The notes below the pieces were generated by a model. That model had not been told where the DNA came from, made no database searches, and worked only from the letters and a program-made list of their open reading frames with translations. DNA of 62,213 nt, from positions 1-62,213 of the forward strand of contig NZ_JAHLPR010000044.1 in the NCBI RefSeq assembly GCF_018918005.1. Direction: 5' to 3'. The position numbers were made by a program, and so were the translations under genes. This DNA comes from Paenibacillus sp. MSJ-34. Lineage in GTDB: Bacteria; Bacillota; Bacilli; Paenibacillales; Paenibacillaceae. Shown piece after piece: positions 36,957 through 45,186 of the stretch. Within the stretch, counting starts at the first letter, position 1; every line of letters begins with the position of its first letter.

Positions 36957-37691
36957 ATGACTCCACGCACGAAGGAACAAAACGAAGAGATCCGGCTGCG
37001 GCGTCTGGCGCAAATCCGGAAAGCCGCTGCCGATGTGTTTTTGAATAAAGGGCCTTTACTGGAAATCCGCGATGTGGCCGCGCAGGCGGGACTCGGTTAT
37101 GGCACGGTATACCATTATTACAGCAATAAGGGCGATTTGCTCTACGATCTGCTATGGGACGCGTTGGAGCGGGCCGGGGGATGGCTGGAGGCCCCGCTGG
37201 AGGTCCCGCGCGCTTCGGCTTCGGGGGAGGCGCCGGCGGGCGGGCATTTCGGCTTGGCTGCTGCGGCGGACACCGGGAACTCGGCTGCCGCGGATTCCCG
37301 AGGCGAAAGCCGCGAAACGGCCGCTGCCGCAGAGCTTGGCCCCATCGCCGTCGCCGGCGTCCGGCTGCTGCAGCTTTGGGCGGAGGACCACGCCCTGTAC
37401 CTGCTGCATAAGCTGGCCGGTGAGGACTTTGCCGCGCTGCCTGAAGCGCGTTCGGCCCCGCTCTCGGCCGCCTTTCGCCGCGAGGTGCTCGCGCCGCTTG
37501 CCGCGCTGCTGGAAACCGGGCGTGCGGCGGACGATGCTGCCGCTTCCAGCGGAAACGCGGCGGAGCCGCCGGACCGGCTACAGCGCGCGGAAATGCTGCT
37601 TGCCGCCTTGGTCGGCTGTGCCTCGCTTTCGCTTCGCCGCGGAAAGCTCCGCGAGGAGGCCATGGATATTGTACGGTTTTTAAAATTATAG
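36957..37691 (+). CDS. TetR/AcrR family regulator with low-complexity insert
   Basis: A 244-residue regulator. The N-terminal TetR helix-turn-helix is clear (IRDVAAQAGLGYGTVYHYYSNKGDLLYDLL split as IRDVAAQAGLGYGTVYHYY and SNKGDLLYDLL). Residues about 78-128 are rich in Ala, Gly, Glu and Ser and look like an unstructured insert, and a second Ala-rich stretch lies near 185-200. The gene is visibly richer in G+C than its neighbours. It precedes map by 26 bp. The ligand and targets are unknown. Confidence 0.85.
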   Translation: MTPRTKEQNEEIRLRRLAQIRKAAADVFLNKGPLLEIRDVAAQAGLGYGTVYHYYSNKGDLLYDLLWDALERAGGWLEAPLEVPRASASGEAPAGGHFGLAAAADTGNSAAADSRGESRETAAAAELGPIAVAGVRLLQLWAEDHALYLLHKLAGEDFAALPEARSAPLSAAFRREVLAPLAALLETGRAADDAAASSGNAAEPPDRLQRAEMLLAALVGCASLSLRRGKLREEAMDIVRFLKL

Positions 37692-37717
37692 AGCTGATAA
37701 GGAGCGAATAAACATAG

Positions 37718-38464
37718 ATGATCATTTTAAAATCACCCAGGGAAATTGAAGAGATGAAGCCGGCGAGCCAAATCGTTGCGGACTGCTACCGCGAGGTGGC
37801 CAGACTGATCGAGCCTGGGATCACCACCCGGGAAATCAATGACTTTGTTGCCAGACACATCACCAAGCTGGGCGGCAAGCAGTTTACGAAAGGGTACAAC
37901 GGTTTCCCCGCCGAAACCTGCACTTCGGTCAACGATGTGGTGGCCCACGGCATTCCTTCGAACCGGGCGCTTATGGACGGCGACTTGCTGAAGCTCGACA
38001 TCGTCGTGGAATATGACGGATGGTTCGGCGATTCGTGCTGGTGCTATGCGGTGGGCAATATCCGGCCGGAGGCGCAAAAAATAATGAAGGTGGCCAAGGA
38101 ATGCTTGGATCTGGGGATCGCCCGGGCGCTCCCCGGGGGCCGGCTCGGCGACATCACGTCGGCGATTCAACAGCATGCGGAAGCGAACGGGTTCTCGGTC
38201 GTACGCGATCTGCTGGCGCACGGGATTGGGCGGAGCCTGCACGAGGAGCCGAACTACGAGCATGTCGGCGTAGCCGGCAAAGGCATTCGGTTAAAGGAAG
38301 GCATGGTGTTTACGATTGAACCGATGATCAACGAAGGTACGTTCCGTATCACGATCGATGACGATCAGTGGACGGCGAGAACGGCCGACGGCAAGTTGTC
38401 GGCGCAATATGAGCATACGATCGCAATCACGGCGGACGGACCGCTGATTCTAACTGCCCAGTAA
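37718..38464 (+). CDS. map: Methionine aminopeptidase, type I
   Basis: A 248-residue metalloprotease that removes the N-terminal Met of new proteins. All five metal ligands are present: Asp94, Asp105, His168, Glu201 and Glu232. The pita-bread fold segments GYNGFPAETCTSVNDVVAHG, cited as NGFPAETCTSVNDVVAHG, and VFTIEPM are typical. It lies outside the ribosomal protein cluster where the essential map usually sits, so it is probably a second copy. It may be co-transcribed with the TetR gene 26 bp upstream. Confidence 0.95.
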   Translation: MIILKSPREIEEMKPASQIVADCYREVARLIEPGITTREINDFVARHITKLGGKQFTKGYNGFPAETCTSVNDVVAHGIPSNRALMDGDLLKLDIVVEYDGWFGDSCWCYAVGNIRPEAQKIMKVAKECLDLGIARALPGGRLGDITSAIQQHAEANGFSVVRDLLAHGIGRSLHEEPNYEHVGVAGKGIRLKEGMVFTIEPMINEGTFRITIDDDQWTARTADGKLSAQYEHTIAITADGPLILTAQ

Positions 38465-38550
38465 GAATAGGGGCGAACGGACGGGAATGCGTCATTTGAG
38501 GAAGTAAGTTGGCCTGCTTGGCCTGACGATAGTTCGTAATCCGAAACGAC

Positions 38551-38596
38551 GAAAAAGCGCTGAGTCCAGCCTGGGACCAGGGAAGCTTTTTTTACA
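38551..38596 (+). terminator. map terminator
   Basis: AAAAAGCGCTGAGTCC pairs imperfectly with GGGACCAGGGAAGCTTTTTT, giving a stem with a T-run 90 bp after map. Confidence 0.5.
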
Positions 38597-38608
38597 TGGT
38601 TTGCAAAT

Positions 38609-38738
38609 TTACCGATTTACGAAAAACCGCATTGTTATGGCGGCAGGATGTTCCCCGGGAACGGGGGGCAGATCATCGGCCGTATTACCGATCGCTTGAA
38701 TGCCTGGTTTCTCGTCGTACGACAAATAAACGTCACAC
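38609..38738 (-). pseudogene. Remnant of an IS630-family transposase
   Basis: Translating the minus strand from 38738 gives about 42 codons that contain SYDEKPGIQAIGNTADDLPP, the DDE-domain segment typical of IS630-family transposases, followed by VPGEHP. The frame then degenerates and stops at 38611-38609. Neither the N-terminal part nor terminal inverted repeats are present nearby, so only a fragment of the element remains. Confidence 0.75.
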
Positions 38739-38743
38739 CTCCG

Positions 38744-39910
38744 TCATGTTGCAGCGCGTTTCACCGGACCTGTCGATCCCCCGACGACAAGAGTCGCATC
38801 GAGCAGCACCTTTTCCGGTATGGCCGTGCCGTCTCGTAACGAAAGGACATGCTGAAAGGCGAGTCTCCCCATCTCCAATTGATTTTGCTTCAAATGCGTC
38901 AATTCGTACTTCCCGTTCGTTTCGGGACAATCGAAACAAATGATCGAGATGTCTTCCGGAATGCTGAGCCCTAGTTGTTTGACCGCTTCCACAGCCAATC
39001 TCGCGATATTGTATTCCGTCGCGAAAAACGCCGTAATATCCGGATGTTTGCGCAAGTGTTCCTTGATTTTCTCGATGTCTTTCGCTCTGTTCTCCGCCGT
39101 ATGCGCCGAGGGGAGCGTCGAGGTGATATCCTCCATCCATAACTGGCGGTCGACGGCTATTCCTTGTTCGGCATGGGCTTGTATAAATCCTTCGATCCGT
39201 TCTTCAATCGCGGTCGTATCGGCGGGCGGCGGCGTCAGAAACCCGATGCGTTCATGCCCGAGTTCGAATAAATATTTGGTGCCGATGCTGGCTCCGGCCA
39301 CATTATTCGTCGAGATGGAACCGGCGGATATTCCTTTCAAGTGGCGGTCGATTAGCACAAAAGGGAACTTGTCGATCACCAGCTTCAATATTTCGGCATT
39401 GAAATATTCCCCTTGAGCCGGGAAAATGATTAATCCGTTGACGCCTAACTCAAGCATCCCTTTCACCGCCTCTTCCTCTAACGAAGGAATGCCTAACGTA
39501 CGCCGAATGACCAAATAACTGTCGCTCGCGCGGGACATTTCCTCCATGCCGTAGATCAAGTCGGTTCCGTAGCTCTCCGCGAAATCGGTAATAATAAGTC
39601 CGATTAACGACTTGTCCGAAGCGCTTCGCGGTTTCCGGTTCCCGCTCGGGCTTGCGCCGGCCGAATGGATTCTGGAATACGGCGCTTCCGCCACAAACGA
39701 TCCCCTCCCGGGTTTGCGCACGATATAGCCTTCGCTTGCCAACAGCTCCAACGCTTTCTTGCTCGTAATCCTGCTCACATTGTATTGTTCGCCCAATTCC
39801 TTCTCGGAAGGCACCCGCTGCCCCGCTTCGTATTGATTGGATGTGATTTTGTCGCGGAGTTCTGCGAATATTTTCTCGTACATCGGTTTGGACGCATAAT
39901 CGTTAGCCAT
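38744..39910 (-). CDS. GntR-type regulator with LacI-like sugar-binding domain (AraR-like)
   Basis: A 388-residue repressor-type protein. Residues 1-75 form a GntR winged helix (PSEKELGEQYNVSRITSKKAL), and residues about 100-385 form a periplasmic-binding-like sensor (LIGLIITDFAESYGTDLIYG, GLIIFPAQG, ELGHERIGFL). This domain pair is that of AraR. No sugar gene is next to it; its neighbours are the IS remnant and the divergent YhgE/Pip gene. A palindrome in its own promoter suggests autorepression. Confidence 0.9.
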   Translation of the reverse strand: MANDYASKPMYEKIFAELRDKITSNQYEAGQRVPSEKELGEQYNVSRITSKKALELLASEGYIVRKPGRGSFVAEAPYSRIHSAGASPSGNRKPRSASDKSLIGLIITDFAESYGTDLIYGMEEMSRASDSYLVIRRTLGIPSLEEEAVKGMLELGVNGLIIFPAQGEYFNAEILKLVIDKFPFVLIDRHLKGISAGSISTNNVAGASIGTKYLFELGHERIGFLTPPPADTTAIEERIEGFIQAHAEQGIAVDRQLWMEDITSTLPSAHTAENRAKDIEKIKEHLRKHPDITAFFATEYNIARLAVEAVKQLGLSIPEDISIICFDCPETNGKYELTHLKQNQLEMGRLAFQHVLSLRDGTAIPEKVLLDATLVVGGSTGPVKRAAT

Positions 39911-39951
39911 TCATATCCTCCTAAGCAACATGGTTATGCATCGAACATTCT

Positions 39952-39981
39952 AATATAACAATATATCATGTTATATACCAA
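39952..39981 (-). promoter_or_regulatory. Promoter with palindromic operator of the GntR gene
   Basis: On the minus strand TTGGTA (39981-39976) and TATATT (39957-39952) are 18 bp apart. An inverted repeat ATATAACA-atatatca-TGTTATAT (39953-39976) fills the space between them, a position suited to repression. Confidence 0.55.
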
Positions 39982-40019
39982 TTGTGAAGAAAGTCGTTTC
40001 GCGAACTTAAAAATAACGA

Positions 40020-40048
40020 TTGAAAAATTAAAATCGGCGTAGTAAAAT
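40020..40048 (+). promoter_or_regulatory. Promoter of the YhgE/Pip gene
   Basis: TTGAAA (40020-40025) and TAAAAT (40043-40048) are 17 bp apart, 65 bp before the GTG start. Confidence 0.5.
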
Positions 40049-40113
40049 AACTCTATTCGCGTTCCAGAACTAAAATAACAATTTGGTCAATTAGTCATAA
40101 GAGGAGGGATAAC

Positions 40114-42789
40114 GTGAAAAGTCTACGTTTTTTCGGATCGGAATTTAGGACGATGCTCCGGTCCAAGGATGTCATCATTCCCGTTCTCGGCCTCCTGGTC
40201 ATTCCGCTGCTGTACAGCGGCATTTATTTGATTGCGAACTGGGACCCGTACAGCAATGTGAAACATATGCCTGTAGCCGTCGTCAACGAAGACAATCCGG
40301 TTCTATATGAAGGCCGGGAAATTGCGATAGGACGCGAGCTCATTCAGAAGCTGGAGAACAACGACGCGGTCGATTTCCACTTCGTCACCCGGGAAGAGGC
40401 GGAGCGCGGGTTGAGCGAGCATCGCTATTATTTGATGATTCTGATTCCCGAACAGATGTCTCGGCATGCGACGACAATTTTAGACCCGAACCCCGAACCG
40501 CTGAATTTGATATACAAAGAAAACAGCAGTTTTAATTTTTTGTCCGGACAAATTTCGGATAAGGTGGTCGCAAACATTAAAGCGGAAATGTCGCAAAAAG
40601 TGACGGAAACGTATGTCGAGCAAATGTTCAACGCCATTCAGGCCGTTGCCGAAGGTTTGGGACTGGCAAGCGACGGAGCGGGCCAAATCGAGAGCGGCCT
40701 CGCTGAACTCGGAAACGGCATCGAGATGTTCCGCGACGAACTGAACAAGCAAGTCGACGATAAAACATCTGAGGCCGGCTCGCTGGTCGAAAAGCTATTA
40801 GAAGAAAACCGCGCCAAAGTGGACGAGAAAGTCCATAAAGAAATTAACGATGCGATCGACAAAAACAAACCGGCGCTGCTGGATGAAATCCACGGGGAAA
40901 TCGACAAGCAATCGGAACAATACATGAATATCGCGCATAACACGGTGCATCGGCGTATCGACGAAATGTTCGAGGAATATTCCGGTCCGGCCAAGGAAAA
41001 GCTGCATGAGCAAATCGACAAGCAATCGGCCGTTTACGGCGAACAAATTCGCGCCAACATGCATCAAGAGATCGATCAAGCTTACGCGGACAATGTCGAT
41101 AAGATCATGAAAGCGATCGACGGGCAAATCGACAAAACGCTCGACAGCATGGAGCCGGTCGCCCGCGCGAAGATGCATGACACAATCGACCGCGAGTACG
41201 CCAAAATCGACCGCTCGATTCGCGACGAAATCCATCGGAATATTGACGAGAAAGTCGACCAATTGTTTGCCGATGCAGTGCAAAAAGGGAAGGAACGGCT
41301 GCAGCAAATCCAAACCGATTTCGATCAACTGGAGGAGAAGATGAAGCCCCTTCAAGACAATATGCCTCCCGATTTGCAGAAACAATGGGAGGATATGAAG
41401 CGGAAATTGGAGGAAGTCCGAACCAAAGTAGAACAAAGCCTGCAACCCGACCAATTGGAGCAATTAAAGGGCAAATTGAAGCAGGATTTGAAGCGGCTGG
41501 CGGACAAAGAATTGGATAAAGTCGGTTCCGCGCTCGTCGCCAAGCTTCACGAAACGGCGGATGCCAAATTCGACGAATTGTATCCGAACGTTCGCTCGCT
41601 CGCACACCGGCTCGCCCAGTCCAAAGCGAACGAACTGGCGCCGTCGTTGCTAGCCAAGGCGCATTCGTTCGCCGATGAGATTTACGATCGGAAATCGAAG
41701 GAGTTAACGCGCAAGCTGCACCAACTGGTGGACGACAAATGGAACGAATACGAGCCGAAAGTGGCAAACGGCGTTCATCGGAAGGCGGACGAAGAACTCG
41801 ACCGTCTCGCCCCGGAAGTGGTAGCGAAGCTTCATGAAGCCGCCGACCGGAAGGTGAACGATTTGGAGCCGAAAGCCCGGATGCTGCTTCACAACGCGGC
41901 CGATACCAAGCTGAACGAAGCCGGCAGCCTGATCCAACAGCTCATGCATGACAAAATGCGCAGCATGATCGACCAGATCGATCAGGCGAAGAACAGCATC
42001 AACGACGGGTTCGGCCAACTGCTGGACGGCCAAGAGAAATTGCTGGACGGAGGGGGCAAGCTGCGCGAGAAGCTGGAAGAAGGAGCGGAGAAAGCGACCC
42101 AGCATCCGACCGATAAAACGTATCAAATGATCTCTTCCCCGGTGGACAGCGATAAGATCGAGAACAACGACGTGACAACATATGGCGTCGGCATGGCGCC
42201 CTACTTCCTGTCGCTCGGATTTTTCGTCGGCGCGCTTATGTTCTCTATGGTGTTCCCGCTGCGGGAGACGAACGGACGGGCGCCTTCGGGCTTCGCATGG
42301 TTTCTCAGCAAATTCGGCGTGATGGCGATCGAAGGCTTATTGCAAGTCTGTCTCGCGGGGCTCGTGATTTTGAATTTGATCGGATTGCCCGTGAAGAACG
42401 TACCGATGTTTTTCGTCACTTGTTTGGTTACAAGCTTAACGTTCTTTGCGCTGGTTCAATTTTTCATTACGGCGTTCGGCAACGTGGGACGATTTATTAT
42501 CATTTTGCTGCTCGTATTCCAGTTGTCCTCGTCGGCAGGCACGTTTCCGATCGAGCTGGCGCCGGAATTTTTCCAAGCGCTTCACCCTTGGCTGCCGATG
42601 ACCTATACGATCCGCGCCTTCCGCGGCGTCATCTCGCTCGGAGACATGAACTATGTCTGGTCGAATATCGGCATCTTATCCGTCTATCTGATCCTGTCGC
42701 TTGCGGCCAGCTGCGCGTACTTTACGCTTCGCCACCGCAGCATGGCAAGAGCCGACAAATCCGGTTCTTCCCCCGCGCTGTCAAATTAG
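40114..42789 (+). CDS. YhgE/Pip membrane protein with 19-residue helical repeats
   Basis: An 891-residue protein. One membrane helix (about 20-41) is followed by the conserved YhgE/Pip extracellular start (HMPVAVVNED), a long helical region, and five or six C-terminal helices (about 690-875) with PLRETNGR and LPMTYTIRAFRGVI. YhgE/Pip proteins include the Lactococcus phage infection protein and type VII secretion-linked YueB-like proteins. The large helical region (241-392 and 460-630) is built of exact 19-residue units. The start is GTG behind GAGGAGGG. No type VII genes are nearby. Its role here is unknown. Confidence 0.88.
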   Translation: MKSLRFFGSEFRTMLRSKDVIIPVLGLLVIPLLYSGIYLIANWDPYSNVKHMPVAVVNEDNPVLYEGREIAIGRELIQKLENNDAVDFHFVTREEAERGLSEHRYYLMILIPEQMSRHATTILDPNPEPLNLIYKENSSFNFLSGQISDKVVANIKAEMSQKVTETYVEQMFNAIQAVAEGLGLASDGAGQIESGLAELGNGIEMFRDELNKQVDDKTSEAGSLVEKLLEENRAKVDEKVHKEINDAIDKNKPALLDEIHGEIDKQSEQYMNIAHNTVHRRIDEMFEEYSGPAKEKLHEQIDKQSAVYGEQIRANMHQEIDQAYADNVDKIMKAIDGQIDKTLDSMEPVARAKMHDTIDREYAKIDRSIRDEIHRNIDEKVDQLFADAVQKGKERLQQIQTDFDQLEEKMKPLQDNMPPDLQKQWEDMKRKLEEVRTKVEQSLQPDQLEQLKGKLKQDLKRLADKELDKVGSALVAKLHETADAKFDELYPNVRSLAHRLAQSKANELAPSLLAKAHSFADEIYDRKSKELTRKLHQLVDDKWNEYEPKVANGVHRKADEELDRLAPEVVAKLHEAADRKVNDLEPKARMLLHNAADTKLNEAGSLIQQLMHDKMRSMIDQIDQAKNSINDGFGQLLDGQEKLLDGGGKLREKLEEGAEKATQHPTDKTYQMISSPVDSDKIENNDVTTYGVGMAPYFLSLGFFVGALMFSMVFPLRETNGRAPSGFAWFLSKFGVMAIEGLLQVCLAGLVILNLIGLPVKNVPMFFVTCLVTSLTFFALVQFFITAFGNVGRFIIILLLVFQLSSSAGTFPIELAPEFFQALHPWLPMTYTIRAFRGVISLGDMNYVWSNIGILSVYLILSLAASCAYFTLRHRSMARADKSGSSPALSN
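40834..41289 (+). repeat. Repeat block 1: eight 19-residue units
   Basis: Within the YhgE/Pip protein, His241, 260, 279, 298, 317, (Asp336), 355 and 374 recur every 19 residues, each in the pattern H-x-x-I-D or H-x-x-I-N preceded by a hydrophobic residue. At DNA level the period is 57 bp and the copies are strongly diverged. Confidence 0.9.
41491..42003 (+). repeat. Repeat block 2: eight to nine 19-residue units
   Basis: His479, 498, 517, 536, 555, 574, 593 and 612 recur every 19 residues in the pattern H-x-x-A-D, with Lys460 as a possible first degenerate copy. Several units carry a Pro at position 12 of the unit, unlike most of block 1. The two blocks are separated by about 85 residues of ordinary coiled-coil-like sequence. 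Confidence 0.9.
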
Positions 42790-42844
42790 AAGACGGCTGT
42801 CATCCCGTGCCACGGCTTGCCCGTGGGACGGGATCTTCTTTTTT
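42787..42844 (+). terminator. Terminator of the YhgE/Pip gene
   Basis: AGAAGA...ATCCCGTGCCACGG-cttg-CCCGTGGGACGGGAT...TCTTCT is a long, slightly interrupted stem ending in TTTTTT. Confidence 0.75.
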
Positions 42845-42908
42845 GCTGGAACCCTCACGCCCTTTTTCCCGTATTATCATGTAACATTACAGACGAGGAG
42901 ATGAAACG

Positions 42909-43922
42909 ATGGAAGTAATTAACGGAGGAGGGAAGCCCTCCGCCTCCAAGCTCCCGCCTATCCCAAAGGGTGTCGCAAAGAAAATTGCAATTGCCATAGC
43001 CATCGTGGCCGTTCTGGCGTTGGGTTCCACGATGTTCTACACGGTTCAAGAGCAAGAGAGAGCCGCCGTGCTCACATTCGGGAAGTTTACCAGCGAGGAA
43101 AGATCCGGCCTGCATGTCAAATTCCCCTATCCGATTCAAGAGGTCATTAAAGTGCCCGCAGAGGTCACGCAACGAATCCATATCGGCTATACGGAAAACG
43201 CCGGCGGCGGCGCGACCCCCAATTTAGAGGAAGCGCTCATGATTACCGGCGATGAGAACATCGTCTCCGCCGACGCCGTCGTCCAATGGAAGATCGGCAG
43301 TGTGGAGAAATATCTCTATAATATCGAAGATCCGGAACAATTCCTGCGCAATGCCACCAGCGCGGCGATCCGCTCCGTTATCGGTTCGAACAAACTCGAT
43401 TATGCCATTACGGACGGGAAAACGGTCATTCAGGCCCAGGTAAAAGAGAAGCTTGTGGAATTGAACGAACTGTATCAAACCGGCATTTTTATTCAGGATT
43501 TTATTTTCCAGGACATCGAACCGCCGGAAGGCGAAGTGCAGCAAGCTTTCAAAGAAGTGACGAACGCGCGCGAGGAGAAGAACACCAAGATCAACAACGC
43601 GAGAAAATATGAAAACGACATTATCCCGAAAGCCCGCGGCGAAGCGCAAGCGATTCTCGAAAACGCCGAAGCCGTGAAGAAAACGAGAATATTGAACGCG
43701 CAAGGGGATGTCGCGAAGTTTAACGCGATTTACAACGAATTCGCCAAAAACCCGAACGTAACGGAAACGCGACTCATTTTGGAAACTCTTGAAAAAATAT
43801 TGCCGAAAGCGAAAATTTTCATTACGGACGGATCGGGCGATACGGTGAAATACTTGCCGCTCAATGAACTGATGAAGAACAGTTCAGGAGCGTCCGGTTC
43901 GAAGGGGGATTCGAATCAATGA
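42909..43922 (+). CDS. hflK: HflK, SPFH-domain modulator of FtsH
   Basis: A 337-residue membrane protein. One helix (about 24-45) anchors an SPFH/band-7 domain (TVQEQERAAVLTFGKF, LHVKFPYPI) followed by a long charged coiled coil (about 240-300). In E. coli HflK and HflC form a large cage that surrounds FtsH and limits its access to membrane proteins. The N-terminal Gly-rich tail typical of proteobacterial HflK is short here. Its stop overlaps the hflC start in ATGA, so the two are translationally coupled. Confidence 0.92.
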   Translation: MEVINGGGKPSASKLPPIPKGVAKKIAIAIAIVAVLALGSTMFYTVQEQERAAVLTFGKFTSEERSGLHVKFPYPIQEVIKVPAEVTQRIHIGYTENAGGGATPNLEEALMITGDENIVSADAVVQWKIGSVEKYLYNIEDPEQFLRNATSAAIRSVIGSNKLDYAITDGKTVIQAQVKEKLVELNELYQTGIFIQDFIFQDIEPPEGEVQQAFKEVTNAREEKNTKINNARKYENDIIPKARGEAQAILENAEAVKKTRILNAQGDVAKFNAIYNEFAKNPNVTETRLILETLEKILPKAKIFITDGSGDTVKYLPLNELMKNSSGASGSKGDSNQ

Positions 43923-44782
43923 AAAGATGGGTTCTAACCGTATTTGGCCTCATTGTAGTTATTATATTAGCTTCTTCCAGCTTATTTATAGTCAGGGAAG
44001 GCGAATATAAAGTCGTCATCAAATTCGGAGAATTCGTCCGGGTCCACAAAAATCCCGGGCTGAACGTGAAGATTCCGTTCATCGAATCGGTGACCTCATT
44101 GCCGAAATATCAGAAGGTTTACAACAGCAGCCCTACGTCGATTTTAACCAAAGACAAAAAACCGATCATCGTGGACAATTACACGATATGGCGGATTAAC
44201 AATCCGGAAAATTTCCTGCGGACGCTGCGAACGGTTCCTTACGGGGAGGGCCGGATCGAGGAAACCGTCTATAACGTCGTGAGGAGAAAATTGTCGGAAA
44301 TCGAATACGGCAGCATTATTAGCGAAAATACGAGCCGCGGCAATCTGAACGACGATATTACGAACGAAATCATCGACACGATAGAGCGAAACAACTACGG
44401 CATCGAAATCGTCGATGTCCGCATTAAGCGAACCGATCTGCCCGAAGAAAACAAGCAAAGCGTATATAACCGGATGATTACGGACCGGCAGTCCATCGCC
44501 GCCAGCTATTTGTCGGAAGGGGACGAAGAATCCCGTAAAATTATGTCCAAAGCGGACCGCCAGGCGCAAGAGCTGAAAGCGCAAGCGGAAGCCGACGCCA
44601 AAAAAATCATCGCCGAAGGGGAACAAGAAGCGGCGGCCACCTATAACCAGGCGTACGGCAAAGATCCGCAATTTTACAAGCTGTACCGCACGCTGGACAG
44701 CTATGTGACCTCCTTCCAAGGGGAACCGGTCATTATGCTGCCGATCGATTCTCCGTATGCGAAAATTTTGCTGGGCAAATAG
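43919..44782 (+). CDS. hflC: HflC, SPFH-domain modulator of FtsH
   Basis: A 287-residue partner of HflK. A single N-terminal helix (about 5-24) is followed by the SPFH domain (IVREGEYKVVIKFGEFVRV, NPGLNVKIPFIESV) and a coiled coil with ADRQAQELKAQAEADAKKII, the usual HflC segment. It overlaps hflK by four bases. The pair is common in Gram-negatives and less so in Firmicutes. ftsH itself is not in the window. Confidence 0.92.
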   Translation: MKRWVLTVFGLIVVIILASSSLFIVREGEYKVVIKFGEFVRVHKNPGLNVKIPFIESVTSLPKYQKVYNSSPTSILTKDKKPIIVDNYTIWRINNPENFLRTLRTVPYGEGRIEETVYNVVRRKLSEIEYGSIISENTSRGNLNDDITNEIIDTIERNNYGIEIVDVRIKRTDLPEENKQSVYNRMITDRQSIAASYLSEGDEESRKIMSKADRQAQELKAQAEADAKKIIAEGEQEAAATYNQAYGKDPQFYKLYRTLDSYVTSFQGEPVIMLPIDSPYAKILLGK

Positions 44783-44820
44783 ATAGGACGAATTGCACCG
44801 GCACACTTCTTGCCGGCGCT

Positions 44821-44860
44821 GCCCTATCCGCGAATGGATTTCGCGGGTAGGGCCTTTTTT
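44821..44860 (+). terminator. hflKC terminator
   Basis: GCCCTATCCGCGAA-tgga-TTTCGCGGGTAGGGC is a near-perfect stem followed by TTTTTT. Confidence 0.85.
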
Positions 44861-45135
44861 GCGGGTACGAACGGGCCAATGAGCCCACTTGTCGGGCTGC
44901 GGACAGGCTCGGCCGTGTCTATCCTGCACAAAATACAACATTACAGGTATAGTTTGCCCGTTTTCGTCGCCTATGCTGTAGAAAATACAACATTCTCGCA
45001 CCAAATAGGCGGGTTTGGCGGGTTGTCCTGCCAAAATGCTGCATATTTTGCAACATAGCCGCTTAAGCAGCTGCCTTATCCAAAGCTAAATTGCACTTTA
45101 TACAACTTGCACAGGCATATTCCCCGCCTTATGCC
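44861..45135. other. Gene-free interval with repeats
   Basis: Nothing like a gene is visible. Most of the interval is taken up by the 52-bp repeats at 44924-45047 and a related, out-of-phase copy near 45092 (tgcactttatacaac). Confidence 0.55.
44924..45047. repeat. Three degenerate direct repeats at 52-bp period
   Basis: ctgcacaaaatacaacatt (44924) and ctgtagaaaatacaacatt (44976) differ at two of 19 bases and are 52 bp apart. A weaker third copy, ctgccaaaatgctgcatatt, follows at 45028, again 52 bp on. Confidence 0.75.
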
Positions 45136-45180
45136 AAAAGACCCTGTCCCATTGGCCTACGCCAAGAGTACAGGGTCTTT
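45136..45180 (-). terminator. speE-speB operon terminator
   Basis: On the minus strand AAAGACCCTGT pairs with ACAGGGTCTTT (one mismatch) with an inner TTGGCGTAGGCCAA stem, followed by TTGG. It lies directly after the speB stop. Confidence 0.7.
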
Positions 45181-45186
45181 CCGTCT

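Noticed and set aside
38648-38839. A 63-codon plus-strand frame after map
   Set aside because: It is the complement of the transposase remnant and of the 3' end of the GntR gene.
40114-42789. Type VII secretion component (YueB/EsaA)
   Set aside because: The C-terminal membrane part fits YhgE/Pip in general, but no EssC, EsxA or other type VII gene is in the window.
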